From Paramacrobiotus metropolitanus (Eukaryota > Tardigrada > Eutardigrada > Parachela > Macrobiotidae), in contig NW_026570306.1 of NCBI RefSeq assembly GCF_019649055.1, forward strand, positions 1-64,000: 64,000 nucleotides of DNA, in the 5' to 3' direction. The notes under the pieces were generated by a model. That model ran no database searches. It was not told where the DNA came from and worked only from the letters and a program-made list of their open reading frames with translations. This document shows, piece by piece, positions 58,093 to 64,000 of the stretch (positions within the stretch are counted from its first letter, which is position 1; every line of letters begins with the position of its first letter). The translations under genes were made by a program, and so were the position numbers.

Positions 58093-59440
58093 CTACTTTG
58101 TGCGGACGTGAAGTTGCAGGTAATCTGTTTCCATAACTACACCATTTTCCAGTCGAATCCCACGCCGGGAAGCAACAGGCCACCAACTGGAAGTACACTT
58201 TTCCATCTCTTTGTACTCAGGACACGGATGTCTTTCCCGGTCTTTCGCCGTAGCTGGACTACCGTAAACGTGCCGTCCTAATCGCCAGTTCGTTTTTGAT
58301 TCGGTATGGTCTACGATTTTAGTAGAACAATAAGGGCAGACAAGAGTTATCTTTTTTCGGCTTCCGTTTTTCGGTTCATTTCCCATCTCCAGATAATCGA
58401 AAATAGGATACTTTGTTTCTTTTTCCCCAGGACCAGCAAAGCTCAGACCTTCAGCACCTTCCGGGACTAACACTTCGAACAAGCACAGCTGAGGCTTAAT
58501 AACACCAGCTTGATAAATGCCGTCAGTTCTCTTTAGTAATCCAAATCCTTGAGTAGAAATTGAGATTTTTCCAGTTCTGGCCTCATATGTGTCCAGAAAT
58601 CGCTTTTCTAAATACTCCGCACCCGATGGAAAACATGACATGAATAAACTTATGATACAAACATGATATAGATCAACATAAAGATTTTTTAGTAAATAAA
58701 ATGAACATTATGCTCCTAAAGTCAATTCTTCACCACCAAGGGATGTTTTCCTACCGAACATAATTCCTTTGATATTTCAACTGGTGCTTCTGCAGCTGGT
58801 TTCTTCGTTTCCAGTTGGCAAAAGTGTTTAGGATCAGCTAGAGACCAAAGCGCTAACCGCGTGGAACGTAAATCTGAGGAGTCTGAATCAGTTAAATCCG
58901 GGATGTCTTCCGCTATAAAAGTCGAAACAGCATCCAAAACGTCTTTCTCCGATGAATATCTTTCAGCGCATGGCCATTCATTCAATCGGTATTTTTCTAC
59001 TGCCTGCTTAAACGCGTATCTCGACACAAACTCCTCCCGCGACGGCACTGCCGTTTGAAGTTCTGGATTCAAGCTTGCATTAGGTTCAACCTATATCACA
59101 AAAAATTCCCAAATATAAGCAGTCAAACGTAACCGTAACTCATACTGCGAAAACTTCAGTGAACTGGCCTCAAGGTTTACAATCACCATCGATTTCAGAC
59201 TTACCGTTTTTCTAATAAACGAAGAAGCTTTCATGGAACCATAGCCCATCCGACCGGACCATTTTCTGAGCAAACTATCATAATCACTACCATCCCACGT
59301 TTCCTGAGGGTCCTCCGGGATGGGTTCTCCCAAGTAGTTTGATACTTCCCGATAAAACAATGACTCCGTAGGATAATCTGCAAAACGGGAAACGGCCTTC
59401 CCCTATGCAGTTCTAAGGCTGCTTTGAACTGTGGAAACGA
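58093..59440 (-). CDS. CPYC/RHVYGSPAT zinc-finger family, member 3 (P2)
   Basis: Tandem relative of P1. Exons: 5' part to about 59215 (LFYREVSNYLGEPIPEDPQE ... LRKWSGRMGYG, donor GTAAGT); 59090 to about 58752 (YAFKQAVEKYRLNEWPCAER ... STFIAEDIPDL); and a last exon to 58093. The last exon carries the full module: PQLCLFEVLV, VCPYCSTKIV, RLGRHVYGSPAT, RERHPCPEY, GIRLENGVVMETDYLQ. The 5' end is unclear: sequence similar to the P1 start (DYQSFPQFKAALELHRGR) is present but in another frame from LFYREV, so a frameshift or an intron ending TTTTGCAG near 59385 must intervene. It shares with member 1 the strongest match in the zinc module. Role unknown; DNA/RNA binding is a guess from the Cys/His pattern. 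Confidence 0.65.
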
Positions 59441-59456
59441 TTGATAATCCCTCTAC

Positions 59457-59474
59457 GTGGGATTGTATCACCAC
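59457..59474 (-). promoter_or_regulatory. Recurrent element upstream of P2
   Basis: GTGGTGATACAATCCCAC, gene orientation, directly before the first coding-like sequence of P2. Confidence 0.5.
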
Positions 59475-59659
59475 ACACTTCCATAACTGGGACATTTATG
59501 AATCTGATGTACCATCGATAATCAGACCCAAAGTAATAGCACACGAAATCAAATTAATGACAAAATCTTAAAAAGTGTTTTCTTTCCAAAAACGTACATT
59601 TAAGGAACCAAGTTTAAATTTGCAGTGAAAATCCACAATCGTATACCATTAAGGAGTAA

Positions 59660-59835
59660 TGAGAATTCCGTTACAGTAGTTTTACTGGTATGTGGTATTG
59701 GAAGACTGGAAAGGTTGAAAATTTTCGAAGTCCCAACTCGATGCCTCAAGAAACGGAAAAAAATTTTGATCGCACTGAACGAAATTTCGAACCGATGTCA
59801 AGCCGAACTGGCGTGGTCGGCTCTCCATATAGCGG
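59660..59835 (+). repeat. Interspersed repeat, copy 2
   Basis: Reverse-complement match of 26655-26835, running into the left inverted arm of the satellite block. Confidence 0.75.
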
Positions 59836-59974
59836 TCCTCCAAATTCAGAAAAATTTCATGTTTTGTAAAATGGTTGTATACTATCGTAGTATGCTTAAA
59901 AAAATATTTTCATCTGCCATGGTCAAGGGGGCGTAGTCAGACAGCATTTAAAAGTTTGCGTATTATCTCATGCT
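59836..59974 (+). repeat. Left arm of a 4-kb inverted-repeat element
   Basis: GGTCCTCCAAATTCAG, TACTATCGTAGTATGCTTAA, ATTTTCATCTGCCATGGTCA and AGCATTTAAAAGTTTGC are all found in reverse complement at 63822-63962, with few differences over about 130 bp. Confidence 0.9.
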
Positions 59975-60371
59975 ATGCAATGCAGTGAGCGGAGTTATTC
60001 GTAATTAGTTTTATATTGAATTTTTACTGTAGCACCGTGAACTTTTGCAGCTGTCCAGTTGTGATGTAAACCATGCCCACGTGCGGCGGCTCATGTCATT
60101 GCTGCCTGAGTACACATTTTCGAAAATTTTTTATCAGTTAGTATTGTATGTAGTAAACCGTGCAAAAAACTTCTTTTACTAATTGGCAGATATGTACTAC
60201 TGCACTTCATAACAAATTTTCAAAAATATGTATTTAGGAAGCAGTGACACGAGCCGCCGCACATGGTCTTCGTTTACATCACCACTGGACAGCTGCAAAA
60301 GTTCGCGGTGCTACAGTAAAAATTCAATATAAAACTAATTACGAATAACTCCACTCACTGCATTGCATAGT
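59974..60371. mobile_element. Hairpin MITE, ~135-bp terminal inverted repeats
   Basis: Begins CTATGCAATGCAGTGAGCGG and ends with the reverse complement CTCACTGCATTGCATAG. The arms (to about 60110 and from about 60240) match over GAATAACTCC, AATATAAAACTAATTACG, GCTACAGTAAAAATTC and CAGCTGCAAAAGTTC. The loop is AT-rich. It sits just inside the left arm of the satellite block. Confidence 0.88.
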
Positions 60372-60399
60372 CCAGTTTATTAAAGCAGGATTCTCTGTG

Positions 60400-61440
60400 C
60401 GAGACCGATCCCGCCTCCAAATCTGATTGGCCAGAACTAGCCTCACCTTTCTGATTGGCCAGATCTTACTGTACGGCTTTTAAGCTTTTACGGCCTTCTA
60501 AACATGGGCATTTACGCGTTTGCCTTACTAAGCTTTCGAAATCTTAGTATCTGTACTAACTTTGCCTGGCTATCCAGATAGGACCGATCAACCAGATGCC
60601 TCCTCCAGCTTTCGTCCTGACTAAGTTTTCAAAACCTTAGTACCGTAGCAAAGTTTTTTTTTATTTAGCCAATTCAATTAGATCCACCAGAACTACCAAA
60701 TTTGCCAGATCAGCCTGAACTTCCAGTTCAGCCAAAACTACCAGATCAGCCGGAACAAACGAATCTGTCAGATTAGCAGCAACCATCAGATCTGCCAGAA
60801 CTTTCGAATCTACCAGAGTCAGCCTGAACTAACTGATCAGCCTAGACTACTAGGTTTGCCAGTCCTACCAAATCTGCCAGGTTGGCCAGTACAACCAGAA
60901 CCTTAGCAGAGCTACCAGAACCACCCGGTACCCTTTCTTCTAAGTCTTTGGTCACCGATGGCCACGCGTGCGGTACCCGCCTTATTAAGCCTATGGTCAC
61001 CGAAGGCCTTTTAAGCCTTTGGTCACCGAATGGCACGCGTGCGGTACCCGCCTTTTAGCCTTTGGTCACCGAAAGCCACGCGTGCGGTACCCGCCTTATT
61101 AAGCCTTTGGTCACCGAATGCCTTTCAGGCCTTTGGTCACCGAAAGCTTTTTAGGCCTTTGGTCACCGAATGCCACGCGTTCGGTACCCGCCTTATTAGG
61201 CCTTTGGTCACCGAAGGCCTTTTAGGCCTTTGATCACGGAATGCCCCGCGTGCGGTACCTGCTTGGTTAAGCCTTTGGCCACCGAAGGCCTTTTAAACCT
61301 TTGGTCACCGATAACCTTTTAAGCTTTTGGCCACCGAAGGCCTTTTAAGCATTTGGTCACTGAAGGCCACGCGTGTGGTACCCACACTTTTGGGCTGCTT
61401 AAAACCGTAGCCGTGTCAGCGCGGCGCGTAGCGTCGCGCG
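60400..61440 (+). repeat. Satellite block, higher-order unit 1
   Basis: Order: GACCGATCCCGCCTCCAAA head; a CTAAG..TTTCGAAA..CTTAG dyad; a short-period CCAGAACTACCAGATCAG array (about 60680-60910); then an array of AAGCCTTTGGTCACCGAAGG units mixed with CCACGCGTGCGGTACCCGCC (about 60940-61385). It ends in a GCGCGGCGCGTAGCGTCGCGCG palindrome at about 61418. Confidence 0.9.
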
Positions 61441-63815
61441 TCTGCTTGATCCCGCCTCTAAACCATTCGACCGATGATGCCTCCAAACCGATCCCGCCTC
61501 CAAACCATTCGGATTGGCCAGAACCAGCCTTACCTTCTGATTGGCCTGAACCGGTCGTACAGCTTTTAGGCCTGTACAGCCTTTTTGCGTTCGTTGCTGT
61601 CAGGCAGAAGCCTTTACTTAGCTTTCGAAACCTCAGTACCTGTACGAATTTTTACCCGATTAACCAGATCTGCTGGATCCTACCTTCAGCCTAAGGCTTA
61701 CTAAGGTTTCGAAACCTTAGTGTCTGTACGAACTTTTACTTGATTAGCCAGAACTACCAGATCTGCCAGAACCATCAGATCCTCCAGATCACACAGAACT
61801 ACCGAATAAGCCAGATGAACCAAAACTAGCAGGTCAGCCAGACCTACATGATGAACTGGAAGAACCAGGTCTACCAGATCAGCCAAAAATACCAAATCTG
61901 CTGGATCAGCCTCAATTTAAAATCAAACAGAATCACCCGCCCCTTGAGATCAGACTGTACTACCAGTTCATTCAGAACCATCCAGAAGTGCCGTTCCAAA
62001 CTTACTAACATTTTAAATGTTAGTTAGTTCTCTGGAAAGGTTTGTAAATTATACTTTGGACAGCTCAATAAATCAGCCAGAACTGCTAGAAAAACCAGAA
62101 CTGCCAGATCAGCCAGAACTATCAGAACCACCAGATCAGCCAAAGCTACCAGATCTCCCAGAACCACCAGATTTTCCAAGTCAGCTGTACCACATCAGAC
62201 TTTACCAGATCAAACTGTACTACCAGTTTGTCCTGAAGCATCCAGAAATGCCGTGTCCAAACCCACTACTCAGCTTTCAAAAGTTTATTAAAACCATGCT
62301 TTGGAAACCTGTGTAAGCTCAACTTTGGACAACTCAATAAACCTACTAAGCATTATAAATTTTAGTAAAACTATGCTTCGAAAAGCTTCGTGAACCTATG
62401 AAGCTCTGAAAAGCCTAACGAATCCTTCCCGCACCATAGCGCAGCCAGTAGCTTTGCGTGCGGTCCCATCCGCCCTTTTAAGCCTTTGGTAACCGAAGGT
62501 CTTTGTAGCTTTTTGTCGCAGAAAGCCTTTTAAGCCTTTTGTCACCGAAGGTTTTATAAGCTTCTGGTCACCGAAGGCTACGCGTGCGATATCCACCGTT
62601 TCAAGCCCTTAACAACCGAAGGCGGTACCCACTTTTCTAAGCCTTTGGTCACTGAAGGCCTTAGCTTTTAGTAACCGAAAACCTTTTAAGCCTTTGATCA
62701 CTAATGGCCTTTTAGGCCTTCGGTCGCCTAAGGCCACGCATGCGGTATCCAGTACTATCCGCCCTTTTGAGCCTTCGGTAACCGAATTCTTTTAAGCCTT
62801 TTAACACCAAAGGCCCTTCAGGCCTTTGTCCACCGAAGGCAATTAGTCACCGACGGCCTTCTGGGCTTTTATGAACTGAAGTCTTTTTAAGCCTACGGTC
62901 ACCGAAGGCCTTTCAGGCCTTTGGTCATCGAAGGGCTTTTAAGATTTTGGTCCCCGAAGGTTTTTAAAGCCTTTGGTCACCAGAAGCCTTTTAGGCCTGC
63001 GGTCAGCGTAGGCCTTTTAGGCCTTTGTTAACCGAGTATCTTTTAAGCCTTTGGTCACCGAATGCCTCGCGTGCGGTACCCGCCTTAATTTGTCTTTGGT
63101 TACCGAAGGCATTTCAAGCCTTCGGTTACCGAAGGCCACGCGTGCGGTACCCGCGTTAATTTGCCATTGGTGACAGAAGGCTTTTTAAGCCTTTGGCCAC
63201 CAAACGCAACGCGTCCGGTACCTTCTTAATAAGCCTTTGGTCACCGAAGGCCTTTCATGCTTTTGGTTACCGAGGGTCTTTTAAGCCTGTGGTTACCGAA
63301 TGTCACGCGTTCGGGCAGCCTTTGGGCTTTTAGGCTTTGATTACTGAAGCCTTTGGTCACCGAAGGCCACGCATGCGGTAACCGTATCTAGCCGTTGATC
63401 ACCCGAGGCATCTTAAGTCTTTGGTAACCGAAGGCCTTCTAAGCCTTTGGTCACGGTGGCTATTTAAGCCTTTGGTCACTGAAGGCCTTTTAAGCCTTAG
63501 GTCACTGAAGGCCTTTTCCGAGGGTCTTGTGAATCTTTGGTCACCCAGTGCCTTTTAAGCTTTTGGTAACTGAAGTATTTTAAGCGTTCGGTTACCGAGG
63601 GTTCTTTAATTTAATTAAGCCTTTAGTCACCGAAGCCCACGCATGCGGTAGCCGTCTTATTTAGCCTTTGGCCACCGAGGGATTTTAAGCCTTTTGTCAC
63701 TGATGACCTTTTAGGTCTTTGGTCACCGAAGACCACGCGTGCGGTACCCACATTTTTAAGCCGTTTAAAACCGTAAGTTACTTCAGCGCGGCGCGTAAGC
63801 GCCGCGCGTCCTGCT
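61441..63815 (+). repeat. Satellite block, higher-order unit 2
   Basis: Repeats unit 1's order: CCGATCCCGCCTCCAAACC head (61447-61515), CGAAACCTTAG dyads, CCAGAACTACC array (about 61745-61910 and 62070-62180), then a long GGTCACCGAAGG array (about 62455-63770) ending in a GCGCGGCGCGTAAGCGCCGC palindrome at about 63785. Unit spacing of the GGTCACC array is mostly 25-30 bp; GGTCACC is often GGTAACC or GGTTACC. Confidence 0.88.
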
Positions 63816-63821
63816 TGTATG

Positions 63822-63962
63822 TGATAATATGCAAACTTTTAAATGCTTTCTGGCCACGCCCCCTTGACCATGGCAGATGAAAATATTTTTTTAAGCATAC
63901 TACGATAGTATACAGTACCATTTTACAAAATATGAAATTTTCTGAATTTGGAGGACCCCTAT
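63822..63962 (-). repeat. Right arm of the 4-kb inverted-repeat element
   Basis: Inverted partner of 59836-59974; together they enclose the MITE and both satellite units. Confidence 0.9.
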
Positions 63963-64000
63963 GTGCCCTGGTTAGTCGCTTATTTACGTTTACAAAGCAT

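Noticed and set aside
27417-59474. The whole cluster as one giant integrase-driven transposon
   Set aside because: An integrase and cargo-like genes are present, but no terminal repeats or target duplication bound the cluster, and the other genes have ordinary animal exon structure.
60842-63770. Short frames in the satellite (e.g. 61030-61233, 61353-61694)
   Set aside because: They translate the tandem repeat; their repeated PLVTE-type peptides reflect unit periodicity.

Overview
The window reads as nuclear DNA of an invertebrate animal. Genes are split by short GT-AG introns (many about 45-80 nt, some several hundred nt) and encode animal families: a serpin, SMYD proteins with a MYND finger, an AWS/SET histone methyltransferase, a HECT ubiquitin ligase, a membrane tyrosine kinase and a KAT6/SAMD1-like winged helix. 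Between them lie LTR-retroelement remains, hairpin (MITE-like) elements and satellites. The phylum cannot be fixed from the sequence; a small-genome ecdysozoan such as a tardigrade or crustacean is a guess. Exon joins were inferred by eye from splice sites and reading phase.

Left part (1-13 kb) is transposon territory. Positions 1-3347, minus strand, hold a long Gag-type protein that runs off the left edge: disordered N-terminus, long coiled coil, Gag core at the edge. Positions 6.3-10.2 kb, plus strand, hold a second, decayed element of the same layout that still shows the aspartic-protease DTGA site. Inverted minisatellites (5.8 and 12.8 kb) bracket the second element. A broken minus-strand gene of unknown family lies at 11.8-12.6 kb.

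Middle part (13.5-26.4 kb): a SMYD pseudogene, a third SMYD exon remnant, an unrelated minus-strand pseudogene, an intact three-exon serpin, and a seven-exon SMYD gene that is open throughout but has lost the SET-domain NHSC signature.

Right part (27-59.5 kb) is a dense cluster of about a dozen genes: winged helix + H15-like + AT-hook + C2H2 protein; two unknown small multi-exon genes; an unknown zinc-finger family with three members (34.3, 56.0, 58.1 kb); a SET methyltransferase; a gene of unknown family; an unknown seven-exon gene; a HECT E3; a tyrosine kinase; and a domesticated-looking DDE integrase. An 18-bp element, GTGGTGAYAYNNTGGYAA, recurs about 17 times across this cluster, often just upstream of genes, and I saw no good copy elsewhere in the window. 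Several proteins look chromatin- or DNA-directed, so a co-regulated chromatin/germline-type locus is a reasonable but unproven reading.

The right edge (59.6-64 kb) is an inverted-repeat-bounded block of satellite DNA built from near-palindromic GGTCACC units.
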